Source of the DNA: a bacterium HR32
Lineage (GTDB): Bacteria; Sysuimicrobiota; Sysuimicrobiia; Sysuimicrobiales; Sysuimicrobiaceae
DNA length: 5,584 bases
NCBI GenBank assembly: GCA_002898935.1
Contig: BEII01000139.1
Location: 1-5,584, forward strand
Direction of reading: 5' to 3'
The notes beneath the pieces are model-generated. The model was not told the origin of the DNA. It ran no database searches and worked only from the letters and a program-made list of their open reading frames with translations. Numbering within the stretch: position 1 is the stretch's first letter; each line of letters begins with the position of its first letter. Position numbers and translations under genes: made by a program. Shown in pieces: positions 1 to 5,142 of the stretch.

Positions 1-142
1 CGCGGATCCCTGCCTCCTCCACGTGCCGCAGGACGTAGTGCGGGATGGGGACGTTGGCCACCGGGATGAGCTGCTTGGCCATGGTGTAGGTGAGGGGCCG
101 GAGCCGCGTCCCCTTGCCTCCCGCGAGGACCAGCGCCTTCAT
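1..142 (-). CDS. rfbA: Glucose-1-phosphate thymidylyltransferase (long RmlA/RfbA type), N-terminal 47 codons, cut by the left edge
   Basis: The family joins a nucleoside triphosphate to glucose 1-phosphate, giving dTDP-glucose, the first step toward dTDP-rhamnose and related sugars; it is cytosolic. The translation from the ATG at 142 opens with MKALVLAGGKGTRLRPLTYT, the glycine-rich nucleotide-binding signature with its catalytic Arg, and continues with AKQLIPVAN and a proline-containing segment typical of the long (about 355-residue) branch rather than the short RmlA. Only residues 1-47 are present and the frame is still open at base 1. It follows the Wzz-like gene by 16 bases. A GAGGG lies 13 bases before the ATG, overlapping the Wzz stop codon, and a nearer CAGG may serve instead, so translation is probably coupled. 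A sugar nucleotidylyltransferase is near certain, but the exact sugar and nucleotide cannot be fixed from this fragment, and glucose-1-phosphate is the family default. Confidence 0.88.
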   Translation of the reverse strand, partial: MKALVLAGGKGTRLRPLTYTMAKQLIPVANVPIPHYVLRHVEEAGIR

Positions 143-158
143 ACGTCAGCCTGTACCC

Positions 159-1019
159 TCAACGGGCCTCGGGCAGCGTGCCCACGGCGCTGCCTTGGGC
201 CTCGGGCGCGGCGGCCCAGGCGTCGCGGACGATGACGCCGAACACCGTCAGCAGAAAACCCAGCGTACCGGCCACGGCTGCGTTCAGCGCCGGGCGCGGG
301 GAGACCGGCTCAGGAGGGATGTACGGCTCCTGGACCAGGGAGGGCAACTCCAGGGCCACGAGCTCCGCCCGCAGGTCCTTTTCAGCCGCGACCAGTGCGC
401 TGTAGACGCCCTCGGACACCGCGGCCGCGTTGAGCGCGAACGTCCGCACGAACCCGCTTTCTGCTCCGCCGCGGCTGGTCTGGATCCGGTCCAGGACCTG
501 CCGGGAGAGCTGGAGCGTGCGCTGGACTTCGCGGATCTGCGCTTGGACCGCCGCCAGCCGCCGGCGCGTCGCCTCACGGCGCTCGCGCACCCGTTGGGAG
601 GCGAGTTGCAGGAACTCGCGGACGACGTCTTGCGTGAACGCCCGGAGCCGTTCGGGGTCGCCGTGGCGGATCCGCAGATACACCATCCGGGTGTCGCGGA
701 CCGGCTCCGCCCGCACCATCCGCTCGAGCCGGCGCCCGTCGGCGATCCCGTGGCGCGCGGCCAAGGGGCGCAGGAAAGACAGGCTAGTGAGGGTGCGGGC
801 TGCGGCCGCTGGAGTCGCGTAGGCCTGGGCGCTGTGCTCGCTGAGCTGGATGTACGTGCGGGACTCGTATACGGGCGGGAGGACGTACAGACTCACGCCT
901 GCGGCGAGCGCGGCGGCGGCGGCCGCGACCCCGAGAATCACCCACCGCCTGCGCCAGAGCCCCAGGGACAGCTGCCGCAGGTCGATCTCGTCCTCGGCCG
1001 TATACGATCGGTTCTGCAC
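159..1019 (-). CDS. Wzz-like polysaccharide chain-length determinant / co-polymerase
   Basis: This is a membrane protein of the polysaccharide co-polymerase type, which sets chain length of Wzy-polymerised O-antigen, capsule or exopolysaccharide. The 286-residue product begins with a short charged cytoplasmic tail and an IDLRQL segment near residues 12-17, as in Wzz N-termini. A first membrane span covers about residues 26-47 and a periplasmic domain about 48-243. Residues 135-185 are rich in Arg, Glu and Gln and look like a coiled coil. A proline-rich stretch (EPYIPPEPVSPRP, 231-243) leads into a second span at about 245-266, the classic Wzz arrangement. There is no Walker A motif, so it is not fused to a tyrosine kinase. 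The GTG at 1019 is chosen because a perfect AGGAGGTGA lies just upstream. The neighbouring rfbA start supports a surface-polysaccharide role. Length and topology fit the family, but the repeat-unit specificity is unknown. Confidence 0.82.
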   Translation of the reverse strand: MQNRSYTAEDEIDLRQLSLGLWRRRWVILGVAAAAAALAAGVSLYVLPPVYESRTYIQLSEHSAQAYATPAAAARTLTSLSFLRPLAARHGIADGRRLERMVRAEPVRDTRMVYLRIRHGDPERLRAFTQDVVREFLQLASQRVRERREATRRRLAAVQAQIREVQRTLQLSRQVLDRIQTSRGGAESGFVRTFALNAAAVSEGVYSALVAAEKDLRAELVALELPSLVQEPYIPPEPVSPRPALNAAVAGTLGFLLTVFGVIVRDAWAAAPEAQGSAVGTLPEAR

Positions 1020-1025
1020 CTGCGG

Positions 1026-1034
1026 TCACCTCCT
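1026..1034 (-). promoter_or_regulatory. Strong Shine-Dalgarno site of the Wzz-like gene
   Basis: Read on the minus strand this is AGGAGGTGA, a full match to the anti-SD of 16S rRNA, ending 6 bases before the GTG at 1019. Its first base is also the last base of the TGA stop of the upstream Uma2 gene, so ribosomes finishing that gene terminate on the SD. This fixes the Wzz start and points to translational coupling within one transcript. Confidence 0.8.
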
Positions 1035-1588
1035 CACAAGCCCCGGTACAGCGTTTCCAGGTCTACCGTCACGTCCACGCACGGCACCGTCACCTGCCCC
1101 GCCCCCTCCCACACGCGTACCTCGAACCCCTCCTCGGTCCTGTAGTACCCTACCGCCCACCTGCGGTCCTGGTCGAACACCAGGTACGTCCGGAGGGAGT
1201 CCAGACTCGTGTACGCCACCCGCTTCTCCCCCAGGTCTGCTACCCGGGTCGAGGGCGACAGGACCTCCACCAGCACGCACGGCCGGGTCTTCTCGTACGG
1301 GTCGGGGTCCTCCTCGCACACCACCATCACGTCGGGGTAGTAGTGCAGCTCGCCTCCGCTCCTCCGCACCACCACCCGCAGGTCGCTGATGTACACGTCG
1401 CAGCCACGGGCTTCCGTGGCCAACAGGAGGGCGGAAGCGATCCGTAAGGCCAGCCGGTCGTGCCGGTCGCTGGCCCTGGCGAGGGCGCGTACCGCCCCCT
1501 GTACGTACTCGTGCTTCGTGGGCGAGTCCGCCTCCATCCGGCGGTACGCCTCCACGGAGACCGGCCTTGTGATCTGCACGGCGCCCAT
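1034..1588 (-). CDS. Uma2-family (DUF820) PD-(D/E)XK endonuclease-like protein
   Basis: The 184-residue product matches the Uma2 family, small proteins with a predicted restriction-endonuclease-like fold whose cellular job is not established. Recognisable elements in order are HEYV (residues 26-29), the ASDRHDR loop (39-45), YISDLRV (66-72), YYPDVMVVC with D86 (83-91), VLVEVLSPST with E108 (105-114), a GEK Lys at 122, and the YLVFDQDRR strand (135-143). The conserved Asp, Glu and Lys of the family's presumed metal-binding site are all present, so it looks intact. The ATG at 1588 is preceded by AGGAGG (1604-1599). The open frame runs further upstream, but nothing there resembles a Uma2 N-terminus. 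It is the first gene of the unit leading to the Wzz-like gene and rfbA, 14 bases away. That may be chance, because Uma2 genes are often numerous and scattered. Family assignment is firm, function is not. Confidence 0.88.
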   Translation of the reverse strand: MGAVQITRPVSVEAYRRMEADSPTKHEYVQGAVRALARASDRHDRLALRIASALLLATEARGCDVYISDLRVVVRRSGGELHYYPDVMVVCEEDPDPYEKTRPCVLVEVLSPSTRVADLGEKRVAYTSLDSLRTYLVFDQDRRWAVGYYRTEEGFEVRVWEGAGQVTVPCVDVTVDLETLYRGL

Positions 1589-1688
1589 CCTGCTCTCCCC
1601 TCCTCTTCGACCACCGTCCGCCGCACCCCTCCGGTGACTTCCCGGCGGGTCGCGATCGTCACCCGATCCGCCCAGGGGGACTCCCGGC

Positions 1689-1704
1689 CGGGCGGGGTGA
1701 ACAC
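1689..1704. repeat. Direct repeat, copy 1 (CGGGCGGGGTGAACAC)
   Basis: This 16-base stretch matches 1945-1960 in the same orientation at 15 of 16 positions. Weaker similarity extends to both sides: a CCAGGAC lies eight bases beyond each copy, and GATCC plus a run of G lies before each, with a 3-base length difference. On the minus strand both copies encode V-F-T-P-P after a Val-Leu. This copy sits about 100 bases upstream of the minus-strand Uma2 start. Confidence 0.6.
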
Positions 1705-1944
1705 GCCAACCCCCAGGACCGTCTTCTACGCCCGAGCCAGGACGGGTCTCGGCCCGGCCGGTTGCACTCACAATACAGTCAATCCGCCTGCCGCCCCGTA
1801 CGGTGATCTCCTCAAGACCCTCCAGGGCTTCCGGTGAGGTCCCCCGCGCCGCACCCTGTCCCGTCTGCTCCCGGACCTGGCCCTCGAGGAGGAGTCGCCC
1901 CGAGGCGCGGTCGTAGGTGAGGCAGGATCCCAAGGGGACCACAT

Positions 1945-1960
1945 CGGGCGGTGTGAACAC
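1945..1960. repeat. Direct repeat, copy 2 (CGGGCGGTGTGAACAC)
   Basis: This is the partner of the repeat at 1689-1704, differing by one base (T for G). It lies about 90 bases upstream of the plus-strand Uma2 start. The two copies are direct, not inverted, so they are not a symmetric operator for the divergent pair. An ancient small duplication, or a conserved peptide-coding element on the minus strand, are the two readings I consider. Confidence 0.6.
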
Positions 1961-1983
1961 CCGCATTTCCAGGACGCCTCCAA

Positions 1984-2001
1984 CCGGCCTTCCGGGGCCG
2001 G
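1984..2001. repeat. Inverted repeat / hairpin upstream of the plus-strand Uma2 promoter
   Basis: CCGGCC (1984-1989) pairs perfectly with GGCCGG (1996-2001) around a six-base loop. There is no T run on either side, so it is not a standard intrinsic terminator. It ends four bases before the putative -35 hexamer and could be an operator or simply chance in GC-rich DNA. Confidence 0.35.
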
Positions 2002-2004
2002 ACC

Positions 2005-2032
2005 TCGACCGTTTGTGCAGCACGGGTAGAAT
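2005..2032 (+). promoter_or_regulatory. Putative sigma70-type promoter of the plus-strand Uma2 gene
   Basis: TCGACC (2005-2010; 4 of 6 matches to TTGACA) and TAGAAT (2027-2032; 5 of 6 matches to TATAAT) are separated by 16 bases. Transcription would start near 2039, leaving a leader of about 12 bases or less. The TAGAAT lies in GGTAGAATG, a 9-mer that recurs at 3250-3258 and, with one change, on the minus strand at 3180-3172. That suggests a local -10 preference of this genome. Confidence 0.5.
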
Positions 2033-2050
2033 GGGCACGAGGTGAGGCAA

Positions 2051-2614
2051 GTGGCGCAGCCACAAGTCACGCGGCGGAAGTTCACCGTCGAGGAGTACCA
2101 TCTCCTCGCCCGTGCCGGAGTCCTCAAGGAGGACGACCGGGTGGAACTCCTGGAGGGAGAGATCGTCGAGATGAGTCCCATCGGGAGCAGGCACGCGGCG
2201 TGCGTAGACCGTCTGAACCGGGTCTTCTCACGGTTGGGAGAGCGAACCATCGTGAGGGTACAAAGCCCCCTGCGTCTCGGAGACCTCGCAGAACCCCAGC
2301 CCGACCTGGCGCTCCTGCGCCCCCGCTCGGACTTCTACGCCACCGCCCACCCCGGTCCGGAGGACGTGCTCCTGGTGGTGGAGGTGGCGGAGACTTCTTC
2401 CGACTACGACCGCCAGATCAAAATCCCCCTCTACGCCCGCTGGGGGATCCCCGAAGCCTGGCTCGTGGACCTTGACCAGGACCGCGTCGAGGTCCACCGC
2501 GACCCCTCGCCCGAGGGCTACCGGGACGTGCGGGCGATCACCAGAAGTGAGGCACTCGCTCCTGTTGCCTTCCCCGACCTCGACCTGCGCGCGCAGGACG
2601 TCCTGGGCTCTTGA
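2051..2614 (+). CDS. Uma2-family (DUF820) PD-(D/E)XK endonuclease-like protein, second copy
   Basis: This 187-residue Uma2-family protein belongs to a different branch from the one at 1034-1588. Signature elements are RRKFTVEEYH (residues 8-17), DDRVELLEGEIVEMSPIGSR (28-47), RHAA (47-50), PQPDLALL with D85 (82-89), VVEVAETS with E111 (109-116), D118 with K124, and a WLVDLDQDRVEV strand (137-148). The presumed nuclease-fold residues are present, so it appears intact; the family's biological role is unproven. I chose the GTG at 2051 because GAGGTG (2039-2044) sits six bases before it and the resulting N-terminus fits relatives. A GTG at 2042 in the same frame would add three residues and is possible; an in-frame TAG at 2027-2029 rules out anything earlier. 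It is divergent from the other Uma2 gene and ends 10 bases from the convergent DUF4926 gene, with no visible terminator between them. Confidence 0.88.
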   Translation: MAQPQVTRRKFTVEEYHLLARAGVLKEDDRVELLEGEIVEMSPIGSRHAACVDRLNRVFSRLGERTIVRVQSPLRLGDLAEPQPDLALLRPRSDFYATAHPGPEDVLLVVEVAETSSDYDRQIKIPLYARWGIPEAWLVDLDQDRVEVHRDPSPEGYRDVRAITRSEALAPVAFPDLDLRAQDVLGS

Positions 2615-2624
2615 GCGTCTGGTC

Positions 2625-2843
2625 CTAGCTGGTCTTTGCCCGAAGGAGGGCCGGGCCCTTGAGAGGAGCTATCTCTCCCTCCGCGAGATCCAGCACGGCC
2701 AGGGTGTTCCCTTCGTGGTCCACAAACTCCACCATGTATCCGCCCCCTGGGTAGACCAAGACCACCGTGCCCACGTCCCCCTTCTCAAGGCCCGCCTCCT
2801 TCCTATCCCGCTTCAGGACCACCAGGTCGTGCTCCCGAATCAT
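2625..2843 (-). CDS. DUF4926 domain protein (small, possible antitoxin-like partner)
   Basis: The 72-residue product fits DUF4926: MIREHDLVVLKRD at the start, GLEKGDVGTVVLVY (residues 19-31), then a GYMVEF strand (35-40), and NTLAVLDL (46-53) before a short tail. The pattern suggests a small KOW/SH3-like beta barrel; the function is unknown. The ATG at 2843 is preferred because GGAGGG lies four bases upstream and it forms an ATGA overlap with the stop of the DUF6883 gene. A GTG at 2855 in the same frame would add four residues but would place the SD inside the coding region. Translational coupling means the product is made together with DUF6883. From memory, these two families tend to be neighbours; a toxin/antitoxin-like or two-subunit relation is inference only. 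Confidence 0.8.
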   Translation of the reverse strand: MIREHDLVVLKRDRKEAGLEKGDVGTVVLVYPGGGYMVEFVDHEGNTLAVLDLAEGEIAPLKGPALLRAKTS

Positions 2844-3166
2844 CTGTCCCTCCACGGATAGGCCGTTACCAGCCGGAAGGCTTCCGCTCCCTCCTCAAGG
2901 TACCAGACGCTCTGCACCCAGGCTTCCTTCCTCGGACCCCGAAGGAGACCCCGCAGGATCAGAACCACCCCTTCCCCGCGAAAGCCAGGCCGCCTGTCCA
3001 CCTCCTCCGCTCCCTCGGCGTGGCGCAGGAGAGCCTCAGCCAGGTCTTCAGGAGCCTCGGGAGAGAAACCCAGGCCCAGGAAGAACCGAGCTTTGCTCCC
3101 GCCCTCCGGGTGCCGGGGGTTGAGGAGGTACTCGGTGAGCTTGGCCGTGGGAACACGGAAACGCAC
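2840..3166 (-). CDS. DUF6883 domain protein
   Basis: This 108-residue protein matches the DUF6883 pattern: KLTEYLLNPRHPEGGSKARF at residues 9-28, FLGLGF (29-34), LAEALLRHA (42-50), a central strand VVLILRG (67-73), and the closing VWYLEEG...RLVTAYP (87-104). The function is uncharacterised. I recall related domains at the C-termini of polymorphic-toxin-like and phage-associated proteins, which would suit an enzymatic or toxic role, but nothing here proves that. The GTG at 3166 is the only usable start: an in-frame TAG lies at 3178-3176, and no ATG, GTG or TTG follows near the N-terminus. No Shine-Dalgarno site precedes it. A TAGACT hexamer sits six bases upstream, so the mRNA may be leaderless. 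Its stop overlaps the DUF4926 start. Confidence 0.8.
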   Translation of the reverse strand: MRFRVPTAKLTEYLLNPRHPEGGSKARFFLGLGFSPEAPEDLAEALLRHAEGAEEVDRRPGFRGEGVVLILRGLLRGPRKEAWVQSVWYLEEGAEAFRLVTAYPWRDR

Positions 3167-3172
3167 GGCAAC

Positions 3173-3178
3173 AGTCTA
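3173..3178 (-). promoter_or_regulatory. Possible -10 element (TAGACT) for a leaderless DUF6883-DUF4926 transcript
   Basis: TAGACT on the minus strand lies six bases before the GTG at 3166, the distance at which transcription would begin on or beside the start codon. It sits in GGTAGACTG, one base different from the GGTAGAATG found in the other two promoter-like sites. No recognisable -35 hexamer is present at 16-18 bases. The absence of any SD for this gene supports the leaderless reading. Confidence 0.4.
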
Positions 3179-3227
3179 CCCTGGCACGAGTCTGCGGAGT
3201 TACGGTGGCGATCTGCCCCGCCCGCGT

Positions 3228-3257
3228 CTGACACCAGGTACCAGGCACCGGTAGAAT
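3228..3257 (+). promoter_or_regulatory. Promoter-like element with heptad repeats, pointing into the 3' end of the methionine gene
   Basis: CTGACA (3228-3233) and TAGAAT (3252-3257) are 18 bases apart, each 5 of 6 to the sigma70 consensus, making this the best promoter match in the window. The spacer carries short direct heptads: ACCAGGT (3233-3239), ACCAGGC (3240-3246) and a degenerate ACCGGTA (3247-3253). On the plus strand no gene follows, so any transcript would be antisense to the fused methionine enzyme. It may be a chance match. Confidence 0.35.
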
Positions 3258-3273
3258 GCGCATCCTGCCAGGA

Positions 3274-5142
3274 TCACGACGGCCGGGGAGCACCGACCTG
3301 GGCCGAGAGCCCAAGACGCGCCCGGACTCGGGCCACGAGCTCCGCCACCACCTCGTACCGGCCGAAGGACGGCATGAGGTACACTCCGTGCACCCGGTCC
3401 GCGATGGCGTCCAAGAGCTCCGCGGCCAGGCGCAGCCCTTCCTCCCGTCCCTGGTTCCCGGCCCGTGCCATGCGCTCCCGCACCCAGTCGGGGATGTGGA
3501 TGCCCGGCACTTCGTGGTGCAGGAACTCCGCGTGCCGGCTGGACTGCAGGGGCAGCACCCCCACGAGCATCGGCAGAGGCGGTGATCCAACCCGGCGCAG
3601 GTACTGGTCCAGGGTCTCCGGCTCGAAGATGGGCTGGGTCATGATGAAGTCCGCCCCCGCCTCGATCTTCTGGTCGAGGCGCCGCATCTCCCGATCCAGG
3701 GTGTCTGGGTGCATGTCGAACGCCACGCCCACGCAGAAGCGAGTCGGTTGCCCGATGGGCTTGCCCGCCAAGTCCACGCCTTGGTTCAGGCGCTTGAGGA
3801 TGCGTACGAGGCCCACGGAGTCGGTGTCGTACACCGCGGTGGCCGTGGGGTAGTCGCCCGCGCGGGGCGGGTCCCCCGTGAGGGCCAGGACGTTGCGCAC
3901 GCCCAGGGCGTGCAGGCCGATGAGGTCCGCCTGCAGGGCCATGAGGTTGCGGTCTCGGGTGGTGAAGTGGATGATGGTCTCGATCCCCACGTGCTGCTGG
4001 ATCAGGACGCACAGAGCGGAGGCGCTCATGCGGACCCGGCCGAGGGGGCTGTCGCCGACGTTCACCGCGTCCGCGCCCCGCTCCTTGACCAGGCGGGCAC
4101 CCAGGAGGTCCTTGGTGGGGCCTGTGCCCTTCGGGGGGTCCACCTCCACGCTGATGACGAACTGCCTCCCCAATTTGCGGTTGAGCTCGGTGGCCTCCTC
4201 CGGCGGTCGAGGCGGTTCGGGCTTCCTGGGGAGGGTCACCACCACGCGAGGCTCCGGGGCCGGCCGCAGGCCCCGAACCGCCTCCGCCACCGCGGCGATG
4301 TGCTCGGGCGTGGTCCCGCAGCAGCCGCCCACCACCCGCGCGCCCAGCTCCGCCATCCTTCGGGCGTGCTCGGCGAAGTACCGAGGAGGCGTCGAGTACA
4401 CGTAGCGACCTTCGACGCGCGCCGGATACCCCGCGTTGGGCATGGCGGTCACGGGCACGGAGGCCACCTGCACCATGGCCGCCACTACGTCCACCATGGG
4501 TAGAGGCCCGACGCTGCAGTTGGCGCCCACCGCAGCCACCCCCAGGGGCTCCAGGGACTGCACCACCTCCGCCGGCACGTGGCCCCGGAGGGTCCGTCCC
4601 TCTTCGTCGAAGGTCACCTCCGCGACCACGGGCAGGTCCGTGCAGTCCCGGGCCGCCCGAACCGCCACGCCGAGCTCGTCCAGGTCGGAGAACGTTTCCA
4701 GGAGGAGCAGGTCCACCCCGCCTTCCACGAGAGCTTCCACCTGCTCCCGGAAGGCTTGGTAGGCTTCCTCCGGCGTCACGAGCCCGAAGGGCTTCAGAGG
4801 CTTGCCGAGCGGCCCCACCGAGCCCGCGATGAAGACCGGGACGCCGGCCACGTCCCGCGCCTCCTTCGCGAGCTTCGCGCCCGCCCGGTTCAGCTCCCGC
4901 ACCCGGTCGGCCAGCCCTTTCGCCCCGAGCTTGAAGCGGTTTCCGCCGAAGGTGTTGGTCTCGATGAGCTCGGCGCCAGAGCGCAGGTATTCCACGTGGA
5001 CCGCGACGACCAGGTCCCGGTTGGTCACGTTCAGGAGTTCGAAGGGCTGGTCGAAGGGAACGCCGCGGGCGTACAGCATGGTCCCCATGGCACCGTCCGC
5101 CACCAGCACCCCGCGCTGAAGCCGCTCCAGAAAGGGGTTCAC
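3274..5142 (-). CDS. Bifunctional homocysteine S-methyltransferase / methylenetetrahydrofolate reductase
   Basis: The fused 622-residue cytosolic enzyme has a zinc-dependent homocysteine methyltransferase half and a flavin-dependent 5,10-methylene-THF reductase half, the arrangement of Bacillus YitJ. In the first domain (about 1-290) are DGAMGT (16-21), ETNTFGGNRF (61-70), and the zinc ligands C209 in GANCS and C274/C275 in GGCCGTTPEH. A proline-rich linker (about 295-320) leads to the MetF domain (about 325-612). That domain has SVEVDPP with catalytic-position E333, VNVGDSPLGRVRMS, the FAD-site LTGDPP (421-426), and FIMTQPIFEPE with Q503. There is no cobalamin-binding or reactivation domain, so the methyl donor may be S-methylmethionine/SAM or a separate corrinoid protein. 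The GTG at 5142 overlaps the upstream stop as GTGA; no SD is visible, and no other start exists nearby, so it probably depends on coupling. It ends 107 bases before DUF6883. Length and residues look complete. Confidence 0.95.
   Translation of the reverse strand: MNPFLERLQRGVLVADGAMGTMLYARGVPFDQPFELLNVTNRDLVVAVHVEYLRSGAELIETNTFGGNRFKLGAKGLADRVRELNRAGAKLAKEARDVAGVPVFIAGSVGPLGKPLKPFGLVTPEEAYQAFREQVEALVEGGVDLLLLETFSDLDELGVAVRAARDCTDLPVVAEVTFDEEGRTLRGHVPAEVVQSLEPLGVAAVGANCSVGPLPMVDVVAAMVQVASVPVTAMPNAGYPARVEGRYVYSTPPRYFAEHARRMAELGARVVGGCCGTTPEHIAAVAEAVRGLRPAPEPRVVVTLPRKPEPPRPPEEATELNRKLGRQFVISVEVDPPKGTGPTKDLLGARLVKERGADAVNVGDSPLGRVRMSASALCVLIQQHVGIETIIHFTTRDRNLMALQADLIGLHALGVRNVLALTGDPPRAGDYPTATAVYDTDSVGLVRILKRLNQGVDLAGKPIGQPTRFCVGVAFDMHPDTLDREMRRLDQKIEAGADFIMTQPIFEPETLDQYLRRVGSPPLPMLVGVLPLQSSRHAEFLHHEVPGIHIPDWVRERMARAGNQGREEGLRLAAELLDAIADRVHGVYLMPSFGRYEVVAELVARVRARLGLSAQVGAPRPS

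Larger units (their letters stand above)
1589..2050. other. 462-base divergent intergenic region between two Uma2 genes
   Basis: No convincing gene is visible. A minus-strand frame stays open across it and runs into the downstream Uma2 gene. Its part beginning at an ATG at 1966 (MRVFTPPDVVPLGSC), with a GGAGG ten bases upstream, has protein-like composition for about 60 codons (GC-rich third positions). It loses that character near 1770-1790, the most AT-rich spot of the region. A second minus-strand frame has a short GC3-rich stretch from about 1716 to 1589 that starts with a similar VFTPP peptide but has a stop (TAG) just before it. These may be remnants or small paralogous peptides; I do not recognise either. 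Besides these the region holds a 16-base direct repeat, a hairpin at 1984-2001 and a putative plus-strand promoter. No clear minus-strand promoter for the Uma2 gene at 1588 was found. Confidence 0.5.

Noticed and set aside
90..1145. A 351-codon plus-strand open frame
   Set aside because: It is antisense to the Wzz-like gene and the end of Uma2, Arg/Pro/Gly-rich with no recognisable domain; long antisense frames are expected at this GC content.
1723..1728. TAGAAG on the minus strand as a -10 for the Uma2 gene at 1588
   Set aside because: It lacks the conserved final T and has no -35 match at 16-18 bases, so it cannot be supported.
1034..2194. A 386-codon minus-strand frame that would make a Uma2 fusion with a 202-residue N-terminal extension
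   Set aside because: Uma2 similarity begins only at the ATG at 1588, which has its own AGGAGG; the upstream part overlaps the plus-strand Uma2 gene and changes composition several times.
2615..2624. Bidirectional terminator between the convergent Uma2 and DUF4926 genes
   Set aside because: The ten-base gap and flanks show no stem and no T run.
3262..3274. Hairpin ATCCT-GCC-AGGAT at the stop codon of the methionine enzyme as a terminator
   Set aside because: Only a five-base stem with a three-base loop and no T run on either strand.
3020..3853. A 277-codon plus-strand open frame
   Set aside because: It lies antisense to DUF6883 and the methionine enzyme, has low-complexity Arg/Ser composition and no motif.
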